A DNA stretch of 64,000 nt from the NCBI RefSeq assembly GCF_002288525.1, contig NZ_CP023067.1:2480001-2544000 (forward strand). The letters are read 5' to 3'. The notes below the pieces were generated by a model. The model had not been told where the DNA came from. It was given only the letters and a program-made list of their open reading frames with translations, and searched no databases. A program made the position numbers and the translations under genes. This DNA comes from Sinorhizobium sojae CCBAU 05684 (GTDB lineage Bacteria; Pseudomonadota; Alphaproteobacteria; Rhizobiales; Rhizobiaceae). Shown here one piece after another: positions 63,744-64,000 of this stretch; position 1 is the stretch's first letter, and each line of letters opens with the position of its first letter.

Positions 63744-63803
63744 TCCATGCCGGCGTCTTGGCTTGAGCTCAGTCCGAACGGTGGTCCCGCAACAGCGCTT
63801 ACG

Positions 63804-63950
63804 CTCAATCAGCTGGCGCCGTGACTACAACGATCACCGACCGCACTCCGGCTTCGGCTGGCTGACGCCTGCAGAGTTCGCCCAGACCGTCAAGCCGCGG
63901 CAGATGCAGCAACCCAAAACCGCTGGAGTGAACTCAAAACTGGATAAAAT
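63804..63950 (+). pseudogene. IS3-family orfB, 3' fragment
   Basis: Reads WRRDYNDHRPHSGFGWLTPAEFAQTVKPRQMQQPKTAGVNSKLDKIWG, the usual C-terminus of an IS3-family OrfB, directly after the IS66 right end. Together with the 60328-60846 fragments it reconstitutes the outer element. Confidence 0.82.
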
Positions 63951-63965
63951 TTGGGGGCGAGGTCA

Positions 63966-64000
63966 AGCAAAATGCGCTTACAGTGATCTTTGCGCGTCTG
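63966..64000. other. Window end after the IS3 remnant
   Basis: Contains a second GCGCTTAC word at 63974-63981. Nothing else can be called in these 35 bases. Confidence 0.3.

Larger units (their letters stand above)
60847..63803 (+). mobile_element. Decayed IS66-family element with a passenger gene
   Basis: It contains TnpA, TnpB and TnpC reading frames in IS66 order. The right end is GCGCTTAC (63796-63803), the inverse of the usual IS66 terminus GTAAGCGC. The left end is lost: tnpA begins mid-gene. A 15-base word GCTCAATCAGCTGGC occurs both at 60832-60846 and at 63804-63818, flanking the inserted segment. Confidence 0.7.
60269..63965. mobile_element. IS3-family remnant, split by a nested IS66-type element
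   Basis: The outer ends are TGACCTTGCTCC (60269-60280) and, inverted, GGGGGCGAGGTCA (63953-63965). They flank an OrfA/OrfB-type IS3 transposase that has lost most of its middle. Its two remaining pieces (60269-60846 and 63804-63965) total about 740 bases. No obvious target duplication flanks the ends. Confidence 0.75.

Overview
The window looks like a chromosomal segment of a fast-growing rhizobium, most likely Sinorhizobium/Ensifer. This rests on the high GC content, the gene content (a preA-hydA pyrimidine catabolism locus, a urease operon with typical rhizobial inserted genes, liv and polyamine-type ABC systems, an alternative coxMNOP-like oxidase) and many palindromic intergenic repeats that resemble rhizobial RIME-type elements. 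The species is inferred, not proven. I saw no rRNA, tRNA or CRISPR array.

Layout. (1) 1-11.6 kb: reductive pyrimidine degradation. It holds the end of a probable preT, then preA, a membrane/ferredoxin/adenylate-cyclase protein, a RutR-like repressor, N-carbamoyl-beta-alanine amidohydrolase, dihydropyrimidinase, a cupin, and an NMT1/THI5-type ABC importer. (2) 12-17.4 kb: an RND efflux pair and a Crp/Fnr regulator with an FNR-like box. (3) 17.4-24.8 kb: the urease operon ureDAB-(GT29-like ORF)-C-(peroxiredoxin)-(ABM protein)-EFG on the minus strand, with palindromic repeats between ureA/ureB and ureF/ureG. (4) 25-26.6 kb: a Tat-exported alpha/beta hydrolase divergent from an OhrR-like regulator, with three palindromes between them. 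(5) 26.9-32.4 kb: a complete branched-chain amino acid-type ABC operon with an extra small membrane protein. (6) 33-37.7 kb: cysQ, a single-domain response regulator, a Crp/Fnr regulator, an SDR and a two-part ring-cleavage dioxygenase/esterase fusion. (7) 38-41 kb: a small PKD-like secreted protein and a serralysin-type RTX metalloprotease with three 270-bp tandem units. (8) 41-54.8 kb: an FMN reductase, then polyamine/guanidino-compound uptake and catabolism (nitrilase, ABC importer, agmatinase family, LysR, aminotransferase, aldehyde dehydrogenase, FAD oxidase, a glutamine-synthetase pseudogene, GntR). (9) 55.3-60.2 kb: cytochrome c plus a CuA-containing heme-copper oxidase. (10) 60.3-64 kb: a nested insertion-sequence graveyard. 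An IS3-type remnant is split by a decayed IS66-type element carrying an intact dienelactone-hydrolase-family gene.

Functionally the window is dominated by nitrogen scavenging: pyrimidines to beta-amino acids plus ammonia and CO2, urea to ammonia, amino acids, and guanidino/polyamine compounds. The most unusual items are the sialyltransferase-fold (GT29-like) ORF inside the urease operon, the heme-b-like/[2Fe-2S]/cyclase tripartite protein, the dioxygenase-esterase fusion, the glutamine synthetase gene reduced to its two ends, and the hydrolase cargo in the IS66 remnant.
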